A stretch of DNA of 64,000 nt from Methanohalophilus halophilus (GCF_001889405.1 NZ_CP017921.1:1936057-2000056); one strand, 5' to 3'. Positions 9,019 through 19,490 are shown, numbered from the stretch's first letter. Notes: generated by a model from the letters alone, not told the origin. Program-made: numbers and translations.

Positions 9019-10062
9019 ATGTCAGAAAGAAGAAAAGTACAACTCACGGGCGGCTCTACCTTTATAGTATCCCTCCCCATAAACTGGGTGAGAGGAGCCG
9101 GTCTTGAAGCTGGAGATAGCGTAATCCTTGCACCACAGAATAATAGCTCTCTCCTGATATCCTCTGATACACTCAACAAGAATCAAAGATACGAGACCAA
9201 AATTGAAATTAATCGTCTTGTCCCGAAAAAAGGAAAAATGTATAATCAGCCTCCTATAGCCGAGCCGGAAGACATTTTCAGGATACTTATTTCCCATTAC
9301 CTTGCAGGCTATGATATAATCAAAATGGAGTCAAAAGAAGGATTCAGTGCAGCTGATCGTAAATTCATAAAAGATGCATCCCGCAAACGGCTTGTAGGTC
9401 TTGAAGTGGTGGAGGAGAGTCATCATGAACTTGTGCTGCAAAGCCTGCTCAACTATAGAGACCTTTCCCTCCACAGAGCTCTGCAAAATATGTCCGGCCT
9501 ATTAACATCAATGTTAAGCGACATAATGGATGCAATTGAGAAAAATGATAAAGAAGTTGCCCAGGATATAATCCTCAGGGACAATGAGATCGACAGGTTT
9601 TACCTTTTGACTGTAAGACAGCTGAAAGCAGCCATTGAAGACCGCAACCTTTCAGAAAAGATCGGTATCGAAAGACCCAGGGAGTGTCTGGGCTATCGGA
9701 TTGTTACTAAAAGCATGGAAAGAATCGGAGACCATGCGGTCAGGATTGCAAAGAACCTGATTGAAATGGAAAATGAAGTGGAACCTGATGATCCCATATT
9801 CAAGATGGCAGAAGATGTCCAGACCATTTTCAAGCAGTCCATGGCCCTGCTTACAAATCTCGATCCCATGGAAGCAAACATGGTCATAAAGAATGCAAAG
9901 AAAATTTCCCGGGAAGGTACTGCATTGTACAAGAACAAGCAGGTAGACACCAACTCACACCAATTTGGCTTCATTGTGGAAAGCCTGCAAAGGATTGCTG
10001 AATACAGTGGCGATATCGCAGAAATTTCCATTAATATGAGTACAAAAGACTTGAAAACATAA
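9019..10062 (+). CDS. Phosphate uptake regulator: AbrB-like DNA-binding domain fused to PhoU
   Basis: 347 residues. Residues ~5-50 form a SpoVT/AbrB-like swapped-hairpin DNA-binding domain ('KVQLTGGSTFIVSLP…GLEAGDSVIL'). The rest contains two PhoU helical bundles with metal-binding type motifs ('MERIGDHAVRIAKN' near 240). Archaeal proteins of this type are thought to sense phosphate status through the Pst transporter and control transcription. It is the only PhoU-like protein near the pst genes and opens the polyphosphate island. It is separated from pstCA by the pilus genes, suggesting an insertion or rearrangement between pst and its regulator. Confidence 0.9.
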   Translation: MSERRKVQLTGGSTFIVSLPINWVRGAGLEAGDSVILAPQNNSSLLISSDTLNKNQRYETKIEINRLVPKKGKMYNQPPIAEPEDIFRILISHYLAGYDIIKMESKEGFSAADRKFIKDASRKRLVGLEVVEESHHELVLQSLLNYRDLSLHRALQNMSGLLTSMLSDIMDAIEKNDKEVAQDIILRDNEIDRFYLLTVRQLKAAIEDRNLSEKIGIERPRECLGYRIVTKSMERIGDHAVRIAKNLIEMENEVEPDDPIFKMAEDVQTIFKQSMALLTNLDPMEANMVIKNAKKISREGTALYKNKQVDTNSHQFGFIVESLQRIAEYSGDIAEISINMSTKDLKT

Positions 10063-10078
10063 TTTACTTTTTTAGGAA

Positions 10079-10453
10079 TTAGACGATTAAACTGGTTTGG
10101 GTCAGCATAACCATCAAGTTATTTACTACAAGTACAATACCCAAAAAAGCAATCGCAAATTTGGATGTATTCCACAGAAATGAACTCCAGGATAAGCCGG
10201 ATTGCCTGATGAGTTTGTAGTTCAAATAAACCACCACAATAAATAGAAGTTTCAAAAGCAAAAAGGCCCCCAGGCCAAATTCCGCCAGTAAGAATGCTAT
10301 AAACCCGTTTTGCTCGACCCCAAAATTCAAGGCTCCAATGGTGGTTAGGAAATCCCCGAAGACATAGAATAGGATAATGTATTTGATGTCAGAAAGGAAA
10401 ACAAACAAATCCTTTCCTGGATACTCAAAGGTGGATGAGTCGAGGAATTCCAT
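10079..10453 (-). CDS. Small membrane protein, DUF5658-like
   Basis: 124 residues with four hydrophobic segments (about residues 22-40, 48-62, 64-80 and 96-118) and a polar start. 'FGDFLTTIGALNFG…NGFIAFLLAEFG' resembles the 'D..TT…L..G..E.NP' pattern of the DUF5658 membrane family, whose function is unknown. It is convergent with the PhoU regulator and oriented away from the CHAD gene, so it is probably transcribed alone. No catalytic motif is visible. Confidence 0.6.
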   Translation of the reverse strand: MEFLDSSTFEYPGKDLFVFLSDIKYIILFYVFGDFLTTIGALNFGVEQNGFIAFLLAEFGLGAFLLLKLLFIVVVYLNYKLIRQSGLSWSSFLWNTSKFAIAFLGIVLVVNNLMVMLTQTSLIV

Positions 10454-10659
10454 AGATGAAAGTTTGTATGTACATCGGTATTAACTTGATGTACACATGT
10501 TAAGTAACAATGTTCATGAAATTCACATCAAAAATCATAAAAACGAATAAGCACACAGATTTCGACATACATTAAGGCCATGAAGTCCAGATATTCATCT
10601 GAAAATAGTTCTGTTTACGATGGAAAGGATTTAAAATTATTAAATATATATAGGGCATC

Positions 10660-12264
10660 ATGGGCTCGGGCAAATCTTTGATTATTGGTCTTTTTGCAGT
10701 AATAGCAGGCGCAACACTGGGAATAGGGGGCGCTATGGCCCTTATGCTTATGGAATTGAACCGTTATTCACCGCCAGGGGAAATATTGGTGACCATTGGC
10801 GCATTTGCAACGGGGCTCGCACTCATACTGCTGGGATTGAATCTTTTAATAAAACAGGAAATCGGTTATACCCTGCTAAGTGCCATCTTATATGCAATCA
10901 TTATAGGCGGGTTTATTTACCTCTATCCTGAAAAATGGATATATCCGAACGTGTCCTATATCGCACTGGGATACCTAGCCACTACACTCTTTCTTATAAC
11001 AAGGATATTCAAAGAAATGCTTATTCATCTTTTAGGGACAAAGCAACATAAATTAAAAAATAACTCTAAAAATAATTCATTTTTTATTGCCCTGGCCCAA
11101 CTTATAATGATGGAACTTACAGGTAATCAAGAGCAAGAAGACCAAAGCAAGATTGGGGGAGAATACATTATGAATCAGGATTACGAAGAACTACAAGTTG
11201 CAGAGGAGCTGAAAGAAAAGCAAATCGAAATCGCTCCTGAAGAAGAAAAAGACGATAACACAAAATCAAAAAATAAGAATGAGATCCAAACCGATGACAC
11301 AATGGCCGAAGCCGCCCGGAAGATCTTCCAGAAACATTTCAAGAAAATGCAAAAGCATGAAATGGGAACAAAAGTCGGCAGGGATATAGAAGAGCTACAT
11401 GACATGCGTGTGGCTGCCATGCGTATCAAAGCCGGTTTCGAAGTTCTCAATCCCTACCTTGACATGAAAGAACTTGGCGGATATCTCAAAGGAATAAAAC
11501 GCACCCGAAAAGCACTCGGCAATGTAAGGGACATGGACGTATTCCTTGAGCGTATTGACCACTATTGCGATGAGTTGCCAGAAGAACGTAAAGGAGAACT
11601 CGATTTCCTGAAAGATAACATCGAGATAGAAAGGGCCAAAGAAAGAGGGAATATGCTGGAATACCTGGATGGTAAAAGGTACAACAGGTTCAAGAAAAAA
11701 TTTGAGGATGCCTTGGGGAAAAATAAGTACTGGAAAATGGAAGATGAAAACAGTAAAGGCACTCCCCGCCCTACCAGTGTAAGAGAAGTATTTCCCACAC
11801 TTGTTTATGGCCAATATGCAAACGTCCTTGCCTATGAAGACAAAGTAGGTCCTGACCCCCATGAAGCACCTCTGGAAGTACTGCACAGATTACGTATAGA
11901 TGTGAAAATCCTGCGTTATACCTTTGAATTCTTCCAGGAAGTCCTGGGAGACGAAGCCAAACAGACAATAAAGCGGCTGAAAAGTCTTCAGGATAATTTG
12001 GGAGATATGCATGATGCAGCCGTTGCTATCGAGCTTCTGAACGGATTCAAGGAAAGTGGACACTGGGGGGACAAAAGTACCTCCTATGGAGAAGGGGAAA
12101 ACAATTCTGTTGATGGCCATATTGATGCATTCATCCATTACAAAGAAGAAGAAATAAAAAAACTGCGGGATGAATTCCCTGCTGAATGGGAAAGTATTAC
12201 CGGACCGGAATTTGGGAAGATGTTTGCAGAATCCATTGCAGGCATGTATTCAAAAAATATCTGA
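10660..12264 (+). CDS. Membrane-anchored CHAD-domain protein (polyphosphate-binding)
   Basis: 534 residues. Residues 1-~115 hold about four membrane spans, residues ~120-210 are a charged linker, and residues ~215-530 are a CHAD domain with its typical conserved-histidine helices ('ELHDMRVAAMRIKAGFE', 'LHRLRIDVKILRYTFEFF', 'LQDNLGDMHDAAVAIELL'). CHAD domains bind polyphosphate through basic residues and histidines. The next genes make and degrade polyphosphate, so this protein probably tethers granules or enzymes to the membrane. An internal in-frame ATG at 11170 (residue 171) has a strong GGGGGAG ribosome site at 11155-11161 and could yield a soluble CHAD protein as well. Confidence 0.87.
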   Translation: MGSGKSLIIGLFAVIAGATLGIGGAMALMLMELNRYSPPGEILVTIGAFATGLALILLGLNLLIKQEIGYTLLSAILYAIIIGGFIYLYPEKWIYPNVSYIALGYLATTLFLITRIFKEMLIHLLGTKQHKLKNNSKNNSFFIALAQLIMMELTGNQEQEDQSKIGGEYIMNQDYEELQVAEELKEKQIEIAPEEEKDDNTKSKNKNEIQTDDTMAEAARKIFQKHFKKMQKHEMGTKVGRDIEELHDMRVAAMRIKAGFEVLNPYLDMKELGGYLKGIKRTRKALGNVRDMDVFLERIDHYCDELPEERKGELDFLKDNIEIERAKERGNMLEYLDGKRYNRFKKKFEDALGKNKYWKMEDENSKGTPRPTSVREVFPTLVYGQYANVLAYEDKVGPDPHEAPLEVLHRLRIDVKILRYTFEFFQEVLGDEAKQTIKRLKSLQDNLGDMHDAAVAIELLNGFKESGHWGDKSTSYGEGENNSVDGHIDAFIHYKEEEIKKLRDEFPAEWESITGPEFGKMFAESIAGMYSKNI

Positions 12265-12373
12265 TTAATATTTTTGGTAGTAATATATAGAATACATACA
12301 AAATTGATATATATTCTCTGATCACTAAAATGCCACAAATAGATACATCCAGAATTGTATACAATGGGATACC

Positions 12374-14446
12374 ATGAAAAGAGAATCTGTTAAATATATC
12401 AACCGGGAAATTAGCTGGCTATCCTTCAACGAAAGAGTATTGCAAGAGGCTGCCGATACCCGTGTACCCCTGATGGAAAGATTGAAGTTCCTGGGCATCT
12501 TTTCATCAAACCTTGACGAATTTTTCAGTGTACGCGTGGGAACAATCAGAAGAATGATTGATGCCGACATTAAAGAAAAAGTGATGTTTGGGGGATCGCC
12601 AAAAGAAGTGTTGCAAAAAATACAGAGTACAGTTCTGACTTTGCAAAATGATTTTGATGATGTATTTAAGGAAATTAGTAAAGAACTCGAGAAAAATAAA
12701 ATATACATACTTGATGAAAAAAACCTCAAGGATTACCATAAAGAGTACATTTCAGAATATTTTAAACAAAAGATTCATTCTTCGCTTGTTCCCTTAATGT
12801 TGGATGAAAACAAAAAGTTCCCCTACCTAAAAAATCATGTAATATATCTTGCAATCCACATGTACAGGAAAGCTGATTCTGCAGATTATAAATATGCCCT
12901 AATAGAGATTCCTGCCGATATTTTATCCAGATATATCAGCCTGCCTTCAAAAGATGACAAGAAATATGTTATAATCTTGGATGATATCATAAGATTTGGC
13001 TTAAAAGATATTTTTGCAATATTTAACTATGACAGAATCGACGCTTATACAATAAAACTTACAAGGGATGCTGAGCTCGATTTTGAGGAAGATGTAACAA
13101 AAAGTTTCTTTGAAAAAGTGATGAAGAGTCTGGAAGAAAGAAAACGTGGACTACCTGTAAGATTTGTATATGACAGGGAAATTCCCGAACACTTGCTTAA
13201 CTTTATCCTCAGGAAAAGCAAAATGAATAATTTTGAAAACCTGATTCCCGGAAGTCGCTACCATAACGCCAGAGATTTTATGGATTTTCCGCGCATGGGA
13301 ATGAAAGAACTTGAATACCAGAATTCGCCTCCATTGACACACCCCTCGATCGAGGCACATACAAGTATCTTAAAAGCAATTAAAAGAAAAGATATTCTTC
13401 TCCACTACCCATACCAATCTTTTGATTATATGATAGACCTGCTCAGGGAAGCAGCTATTGACCCGATGGTCACCTCGATTAAAATTACCCTGTACAGGGT
13501 TGCAAAGAACTCAAAAGTTATCAATGCCCTGACAAATGCCATCAAAAATGGCAAAAAAGTAACAGTAGTAATGGAATTACAGGCCAGATTTGATGAAAAA
13601 GCCAATATTTACTGGACACAAATGCTGGAAGATGCCGGGGCCATCTTAATTGACGGTGTCCCGGGGTTGAAGGTACATGCCAAACTCTGCCAGATAGAAC
13701 GCAAAGAAGAGGATGGATCTGTTTTTTATAGTGCCGTAGCAACCGGTAATTTCAATGAATCAACTGCGGGAGTATACAGTGACCACTGCCTTTTTACCTT
13801 TAACAGTCAAATCAATGAAGAAATTAGTAATTTATTTGAATTTTTTGAACATAACTACAAAGTTTATGATTATCAGCATTTGCTTGTAGCTCCCCACCAG
13901 CTTAGAAAGAAATATTTGAACCTGATTCGAAGGGAAACAGAAAATGCATCCCAGGGAAAGGAGGCGTTCATCTGTGCAAAAATGAATAGCCTTGTGGACA
14001 AGGAAATGATAGATGCGCTTTATGAAGCAAACAATGCAGGCGTTAAGATCGATCTGATAATCAGGGGCATCTGCTCCCTTGTGCCCGGCGTTGAAGGACA
14101 GAGCGAAAACATCAATGCCATTAGTATTGTAGATAAATATCTTGAACATTCAAGGATTTTTGTATTTTGCAATGAGGGGGATACTAAATACTACATCTCA
14201 TCTGCTGACTGGATGGTACGCAATCTTGACAAAAGAGTAGAAGTTGCCACCCCCATATATGATCCGGATATACAGAAAGAACTCTGGGACTTTATGAAAA
14301 TACAGTTCAACGACAGGAAAAAAGCAAGGATTATCAATGAGAAACAGGATAATCCCTACCTGATAAGTGTTGACGATAAAGAAGTCAGATGCCAGGACGA
14401 AATATATGATTATCTGGCCAGAAAGACCAGGCAGGCTAATAAATGA
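12374..14446 (+). CDS. ppk1: Polyphosphate kinase 1
   Basis: 690 residues, normal length. It has the N-terminal 'YINREISWLSFNERVLQEA' signature, a head domain, and two phospholipase D-like catalytic domains. The autophosphorylated histidine is H435 in 'LKVHAKLCQIER' and the second active-site histidine is H592 in 'LEHSRIFVF'; both fall at the same residue numbers as in E. coli PPK1. It reversibly adds the ATP γ-phosphate to polyphosphate. The stop overlaps the ppx start (ATGA), so synthesis and degradation enzymes are co-translated. It lies 109 bases after the CHAD gene. Confidence 0.97.
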   Translation: MKRESVKYINREISWLSFNERVLQEAADTRVPLMERLKFLGIFSSNLDEFFSVRVGTIRRMIDADIKEKVMFGGSPKEVLQKIQSTVLTLQNDFDDVFKEISKELEKNKIYILDEKNLKDYHKEYISEYFKQKIHSSLVPLMLDENKKFPYLKNHVIYLAIHMYRKADSADYKYALIEIPADILSRYISLPSKDDKKYVIILDDIIRFGLKDIFAIFNYDRIDAYTIKLTRDAELDFEEDVTKSFFEKVMKSLEERKRGLPVRFVYDREIPEHLLNFILRKSKMNNFENLIPGSRYHNARDFMDFPRMGMKELEYQNSPPLTHPSIEAHTSILKAIKRKDILLHYPYQSFDYMIDLLREAAIDPMVTSIKITLYRVAKNSKVINALTNAIKNGKKVTVVMELQARFDEKANIYWTQMLEDAGAILIDGVPGLKVHAKLCQIERKEEDGSVFYSAVATGNFNESTAGVYSDHCLFTFNSQINEEISNLFEFFEHNYKVYDYQHLLVAPHQLRKKYLNLIRRETENASQGKEAFICAKMNSLVDKEMIDALYEANNAGVKIDLIIRGICSLVPGVEGQSENINAISIVDKYLEHSRIFVFCNEGDTKYYISSADWMVRNLDKRVEVATPIYDPDIQKELWDFMKIQFNDRKKARIINEKQDNPYLISVDDKEVRCQDEIYDYLARKTRQANK

Positions 14447-15330
14447 AATTTGCTGCTATTGATGTAGGGTCCAATGCTATCAGACTCCTGTTTTCACGGG
14501 TAGAGGATGAAACCGGCCAGCCTTATTTTGAAAGGGTTTCCTTGCTCAGGATACCGCTGAGGCTGGGTGATGATGCATTCATCAACAAGAAAATATCCGA
14601 AGAAAAAGCAGACAAACTTGTAGAATTAATGCAGGCTTTCAGACACCTAATAAATGTCTACCAGCCTATAGAATACATGGCTTATGCAACATCGGCAATG
14701 CGAGAGTCTAAAAATCACAAAAAAATAGTAAACCGGATCAAAAAAGAATGTGATATCGACCTGCAGGTCATTGAAGGAAAAAAGGAAGCAAAAGTAATTT
14801 ATTCCAATCACATAGAAAAAATACTGGACAGGAATGGGTCATATCTATACATCGATGTAGGAGGAGGAAGTACCGAAATTACTTTTTTCAAGGGAAAACA
14901 TGCGGTCAAATCCCGCTCTTTTAACATTGGAACAATCCGGATAAAAGAAGGGTTGGTGCCAAAGAGGAATTGGAAAAGGATGAAAAAATGGATCAAAGAT
15001 ACTCTTGAAGATGAAGAAAATGTTTGCGCAATCGGTACTGGAGGAAATATAAACAAATTATTCAAACATGCCGGAAAAAAAGAAGGAAAACCCCTGAAAT
15101 ATAAAAAACTCAAACGAACGTCAAACTACCTGGGCAAGTTCACTGTTGAAGAACGCATAATCAAATTCAATATGAAACCGGATCGTGCTGATGTAATCGT
15201 ACCGGCTTCAAAGGTGTACCTATCAGCTATGAAGTGGGGAAATATCAATAAAATCTATGTCCCAAAGATTGGTCTTGCCGATGGTATGGTTCATGTAATG
15301 TACAAAAAACATAAAGAAAATTTTGTCTGA
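14443..15330 (+). CDS. ppx: Exopolyphosphatase, Ppx/GppA family
   Basis: 295 residues of the ASKHA phosphatase fold. Phosphate-1 motif 'AIDVGSNAIRLLF' is at residues 4-16, 'YATSAMRESKN' follows at ~80, and phosphate-2 motif 'LYIDVGGGSTEI' is near 130-141. It hydrolyses polyphosphate from the ends or the pppGpp-like substrate; in this context polyphosphate is the natural choice. It is shorter than bacterial Ppx (about 500), containing only the N-terminal catalytic pair of domains as in the small GppA/Ppx forms. It is coupled to ppk1 by overlap and meets the ppk2 gene tail to tail with no intervening bases. Confidence 0.92.
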   Translation: MKFAAIDVGSNAIRLLFSRVEDETGQPYFERVSLLRIPLRLGDDAFINKKISEEKADKLVELMQAFRHLINVYQPIEYMAYATSAMRESKNHKKIVNRIKKECDIDLQVIEGKKEAKVIYSNHIEKILDRNGSYLYIDVGGGSTEITFFKGKHAVKSRSFNIGTIRIKEGLVPKRNWKRMKKWIKDTLEDEENVCAIGTGGNINKLFKHAGKKEGKPLKYKKLKRTSNYLGKFTVEERIIKFNMKPDRADVIVPASKVYLSAMKWGNINKIYVPKIGLADGMVHVMYKKHKENFV

Positions 15331-16842
15331 TTAATTTTTGAGTTTTTCTTCAATTGCTTCCGTGACGGTTTTCAGGGCCTTTATACGGGCATATTTTTTA
15401 TCGTTAGCTTCCACAATTGTCCATGGGGCATAAGTAGTGCTTGTTTTTTCAAGCATCTCATCTACAGCTTCACGGTATGCATCCCAATTTTCGCGGTTTC
15501 GCCAATCCTCTTGAGTGATTTTCCATTGTTTGTGAGGAATTTCACTTCTTTTCTGGAACCTTTCAAACTGGGTATCCTGATCTATTTGTAACCAGAACTT
15601 AACGACTACAGCATTCCAGTCGGTAAGCATCGCTTCAAACTCATTAATCTCCCGATAAGCACGTTTCCACTCGTTTTCCGTGCATATCTGTTCTACCCGT
15701 TCTACCATGACCCTGCCATACCAGCTACGATCAAAAATAGCAATTCTACCGGCGGGCGGGATTTCCTTTAAGAATCTCCAGAGATAATGACGCGAGATTT
15801 CATAATCATTGGGAGCGCCAATGGGAATAACCGAATAGAGACGTGGATTGAGCCGGTGAGCTAGCCTTCGGATATTACCCCCTTTACCTGATGCATCCCA
15901 GCCTTCATAAATAATAATTACAGGAATCTGGCGCTTCAGCAATTCATATTGCAAATGCCTCAAACGTTCCTGATAGTCTTTTTTTTTCTTTTTGTATTCT
16001 TTTTTATCAATAGTTTTTTCCATATCAGTGCGTGCCAGTATGGAAGTTTTAAGGGATGGCATTCCCGGTAAATCCTCTTTAGGAAAGAGATCCACAGTAG
16101 TTTCAGTCACGGATTTATAGTCTACCTCTTTGAGTTTATCTTCCATTGCATTTATAAAAGCCGTCATGATCTTGACAGTGGCAAAATTCCTGTTATTTGC
16201 TTCTACGATTGTCCAGGGAGCCCTGAAAGAATCCGTGTTTTCCAGAATTTTTTCTACGGTGTAAAGATAGGTTTCATATTCATTTGCATAATCCACCTCA
16301 TCTTCCCCCACGATAAAAAGATCCCCATTATTCTTTTCCAGTTCTTTAAACCGTTGTTGCTGTTTTTCCTTGCTTATGTGCAGAAAGAACTTGATTATAA
16401 GATAACCATCGTCTGCAAGCTGCCTCTCAAAACTCCTGATTCCCTGCAGGCATCTGCCAAGTCCTTTTCCATTGTTTTTTTCAATGTGTTCTATAATTGC
16501 TCGCCTGTACCAGCTGCGATCGAAGATGGCCACCTGTCCGCGGGCAGGAACTTTGGTCCAGAAGCGCCACAAAAGAGGTCGGAGTTTTTCCTCATCTGTG
16601 GGACTGGTAGCTGTATGGAAACGGAAACCCCTGGGGTCCATGGGAAGAATGAAGCGGTTTATTATATCACTCATACCCGAAGCATGCCAGCCCTCAAAGA
16701 CAACAATTATAGGAACCTGCATTTTCCAGCTTTTGCGCTGTAATTCCCCCATTTTGATCTCAAGTTTATCGACTAAATCTTTGTACTCCTTATCATCTAT
16801 TTTTTTTGAGAGATCAACTTTTTCCAGCATTGAAAGCCCCAT
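15331..16842 (-). CDS. pap: Polyphosphate:AMP phosphotransferase, tandem PPK2 domains
   Basis: 503 residues with two PPK2 units. The second (residues ~255-500) has an intact Walker A 'GWDASGKGG', '[18 protein letters not shown]' and the lid/Walker B '[10 protein letters not shown]'. The first (~10-240) has 'GWHASGMS' in place of Walker A, lacking the lysine, and 'IFDRSWYRR'. This intact/degenerate pairing is the class II PPK2 arrangement that phosphorylates AMP to ADP with polyphosphate. It is convergent with ppx. A second start at 16830 (MLEKVDL) is possible. Together with ppk1 this allows energy recovery from stored polyphosphate. Confidence 0.92.
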   Translation of the reverse strand: MGLSMLEKVDLSKKIDDKEYKDLVDKLEIKMGELQRKSWKMQVPIIVVFEGWHASGMSDIINRFILPMDPRGFRFHTATSPTDEEKLRPLLWRFWTKVPARGQVAIFDRSWYRRAIIEHIEKNNGKGLGRCLQGIRSFERQLADDGYLIIKFFLHISKEKQQQRFKELEKNNGDLFIVGEDEVDYANEYETYLYTVEKILENTDSFRAPWTIVEANNRNFATVKIMTAFINAMEDKLKEVDYKSVTETTVDLFPKEDLPGMPSLKTSILARTDMEKTIDKKEYKKKKKDYQERLRHLQYELLKRQIPVIIIYEGWDASGKGGNIRRLAHRLNPRLYSVIPIGAPNDYEISRHYLWRFLKEIPPAGRIAIFDRSWYGRVMVERVEQICTENEWKRAYREINEFEAMLTDWNAVVVKFWLQIDQDTQFERFQKRSEIPHKQWKITQEDWRNRENWDAYREAVDEMLEKTSTTYAPWTIVEANDKKYARIKALKTVTEAIEEKLKN

Positions 16843-16887
16843 ATAATTGCAATATCCTATTATAGCTCTTTACTCATATTTTTATTT

Positions 16888-17346
16888 ATGCTAGAAGAAT
16901 ACAGGAAAAAAAGGGATTTCGACAAGACATCTGAACCTGAAGCCAAAGAAACTTCCAGATCCGAGGAGCCTATTTTTGTAATACAGAAACATGACGCCAG
17001 CAATCTGCATTACGATCTCAGGCTAGAGATTGATGGTGTACTGAAAAGCTGGGCAGTTCCCAAACAACCTCCAAAAAAAGCCGGAATCAAGAGACTTGCC
17101 ATACAGACAGAAGACCACCCAATGGAATATGCCGATTTTGAGGGAGAAATACCTGAAGGACAATACGGAGCCGGCAAAGTTGAAATATGGGACAAGGGGA
17201 ACTACGAAGCAATAAAGATTGAAGACAAGGAAATCATCGTCACACTAAAAGGAAAACAATTGACTGGTGACTATGTTCTTGTTAAGACAAAGTACGGCAA
17301 GAACAATAAGGGCTGGTTATTTTTCAAAAAGAAAGTAGAAAACTGA
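16888..17346 (+). CDS. Stand-alone LigD-type 3'-phosphoesterase domain protein
   Basis: 152 residues, essentially one phosphoesterase (PE) domain. The family signature is clear: '[18 protein letters not shown]' (residues ~30-47), '[13 protein letters not shown]', '[15 protein letters not shown]'-like text and '[14 protein letters not shown]'. In bacterial LigD this domain trims 3' ends during non-homologous end joining, and archaeal stand-alone versions remove 3' phosphates or ribonucleotides. No ligase, Ku or polymerase is next to it. The gene is divergent from ppk2, with a TATA-like stretch shortly before the ATG, suggesting a leaderless message. Confidence 0.9.
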   Translation: MLEEYRKKRDFDKTSEPEAKETSRSEEPIFVIQKHDASNLHYDLRLEIDGVLKSWAVPKQPPKKAGIKRLAIQTEDHPMEYADFEGEIPEGQYGAGKVEIWDKGNYEAIKIEDKEIIVTLKGKQLTGDYVLVKTKYGKNNKGWLFFKKKVEN

Positions 17347-17476
17347 ATCCAGGCATCCCATACAAATAATCATAAAAATACACTCATTTCGAATATAAAA
17401 AAAGCACCGACCCCCGGAAGTCAAATGTAAAAGCATTTATACCTAACGGAAAATCTCCTTTTGGAGTGAAAGAAAA

Positions 17477-19402
17477 ATGCAATACAGTCTGGGAATTGAT
17501 GCTGGCGGAACGTACACGGATGCAGTTCTTATCCGTAACCGGGATGGGAAAGTCGTAGACAGGGCGAAATCCCTTACTACCTATCCGGACCTCATTATGG
17601 GCATACATAATGTCCTGGGATTGCTGAACAGGGAATATATGGAAAACATAAACCTGGTGTCCGTATCCACAACACTTTCCACAAATACCCTCCTGGAAAA
17701 AACCGGTGCATCAGCTTCACTTATCCTTATTGGTGATCATCCCCTGGAAAGAGAACTTGCTGCAGAGAATTATGTATTCATAGCAGGTGGACATGACCAA
17801 AACGGTGAAGAGTCGACACCCCTGGACATGAAAAAAGTGGAAGAATATATCAAAGAAGTGCAAGACAATGTTTCGGTATTCGCAGTTTCTGCCTATTTTG
17901 GGACCCGTAATCCGGAACATGAACTTAAAGTAAAGGATAAAATCCTTGAACTTACCGGCAAACCTGTTGTATGCGGCCATGAGCTTTCCCAGGAACTTGG
18001 AGCCTATGAACGAGCTGTCACTGCCCTTCTCAATGCCCAGCTTATTCCTGTTACTACAAAATTCATCCGGTCAGTCATCCATGAAACCGAAAAACTCGGA
18101 ATACAGGAAAAAATGCTGATGTTGCGTTGTGATGGATCTGTGGTCAACATAGAAGATGCACTGAATCGACCCATCGAAACTATTTTTTCAGGACCTGCAG
18201 CAAGTCTGGTGGGTGCTTCTTACCTGGCAGACCTGAACACCTGTGCCGTCATGGACGTTGGAGGCACAAGCACCGATGTTTCTGCTATCTACAAAGGATT
18301 ACCGGAATTAAAAGCAGAGGGAGCAACAGTTGGGGGCTGGAAGACAAGGGTCAAAGCAATCGATATGGAAACTTCTGCTATGGGGGGAGACAGTCATATA
18401 TGGGTTACTAAAAAGAGAATAAATATCGGACCCAGAAGAGTAATACCCCTCTGTGTAGCTGCTACACATTACCCACCCCTTATGGAGATTCTTAACGAAC
18501 AGGCACCCACATTCCGTGTAATGGAAAATGAAAATTTCCAGCCAACCCGCTTTTTTATGAAAAGTAAACCGGACCACCAGTATATTAGCCCACAAGAGAA
18601 GGAAATCCTGGACTTACTGAATGAACAGCCAGTTTCCATACAAACTATTTCTCATCAACTAAATGGGATGCCTTCTGCAAATGTACTGGATTCCCTGATA
18701 CAGAAAAGACTTGTTCAGGCAATAGGATTCACTCCGACAGATGCCCTGCATGTACTGGGAGATTATACGGAGTGGAATGTGGAAGCTTCTGAAAAAGGGG
18801 CTGAGATGCTTTCAAAGCTTCTCAGGGTGAATAAGGTAGAGTTTTGTCAAAATATCAAGGAAATGTTTGCAACAAATATGTCAAGAGAACTGGTTCACTT
18901 CCTGCTACCAGATGTTGATGAAAAAGTAATCAGGGACATACTTAACGGCAAATATCCGGCACGATTGAACCTGGATATTCCCGTAGTCCTGGTTGGGGGA
19001 CCGGTTAAGGCTTACGTGGATGAAATACAAAAAATATTGATTGCAGACATAAAGGTACCTGAAAGTTTCGAAGTTGGTAATGCGGTAGGAGCACTTATGG
19101 GAAAAGGTATCAAACGTGTGGAAATTATGATCAGGCCACATTCCCTGCAAAGACCTGAAGAGGATTTTCTTGTATTTGCACCCGGGCAAAGAAAGCAGTT
19201 CAAGAAATATGTGGACGCCCTGGATTTTGCAAGAAAGACCGCAGAGGATATTGTTAAGGGATACATGAACAAATGCCGTATAGATTCTAACAGGGTGAAA
19301 ATCACATTTGAAAAGAAAACCGTGATCCCCGACGGTTGGCATCACCCCCCAATGGAAACACGCCTGATAGTAATGGGAGTGGGGACCCCAAACATCGGAT
19401 AA
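17477..19402 (+). CDS. Hydantoinase/oxoprolinase-family protein
   Basis: 641 residues. The N-terminus 'YSLGIDAGGTYTDAVLI' is the ASKHA phosphate-binding start of hydantoinase A/oxoprolinases, and 'CAVMDVGGTSTDVSAI' near residue 255 is the second. A further glycine-rich segment, 'DIPVVLVGGPVKAYV', is near 500. These enzymes hydrolyse ATP while opening a cyclic amide or carboxylating a substrate. The usual partner subunit (HyuB) is missing, and methanogens commonly carry this single-gene version of unknown substrate. A TATA-like box lies at about 17434 and a GGAG ribosome site at 17463-17466. Confidence 0.85.
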   Translation: MQYSLGIDAGGTYTDAVLIRNRDGKVVDRAKSLTTYPDLIMGIHNVLGLLNREYMENINLVSVSTTLSTNTLLEKTGASASLILIGDHPLERELAAENYVFIAGGHDQNGEESTPLDMKKVEEYIKEVQDNVSVFAVSAYFGTRNPEHELKVKDKILELTGKPVVCGHELSQELGAYERAVTALLNAQLIPVTTKFIRSVIHETEKLGIQEKMLMLRCDGSVVNIEDALNRPIETIFSGPAASLVGASYLADLNTCAVMDVGGTSTDVSAIYKGLPELKAEGATVGGWKTRVKAIDMETSAMGGDSHIWVTKKRINIGPRRVIPLCVAATHYPPLMEILNEQAPTFRVMENENFQPTRFFMKSKPDHQYISPQEKEILDLLNEQPVSIQTISHQLNGMPSANVLDSLIQKRLVQAIGFTPTDALHVLGDYTEWNVEASEKGAEMLSKLLRVNKVEFCQNIKEMFATNMSRELVHFLLPDVDEKVIRDILNGKYPARLNLDIPVVLVGGPVKAYVDEIQKILIADIKVPESFEVGNAVGALMGKGIKRVEIMIRPHSLQRPEEDFLVFAPGQRKQFKKYVDALDFARKTAEDIVKGYMNKCRIDSNRVKITFEKKTVIPDGWHHPPMETRLIVMGVGTPNIG

Positions 19403-19490
19403 ACATAAGAATAAACAACCTCTATACCACCCCAACCAGCTTGCTGTCAGGATATACATATTTATTCAGGGCAGGGAAGAGGACCAAATA

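Noticed and set aside
10660-10680. 'GSGKS' at the start of the CHAD protein as a P-loop
   Set aside because: It is followed directly by a membrane helix with no RecA-like strand or Walker B; coincidence.
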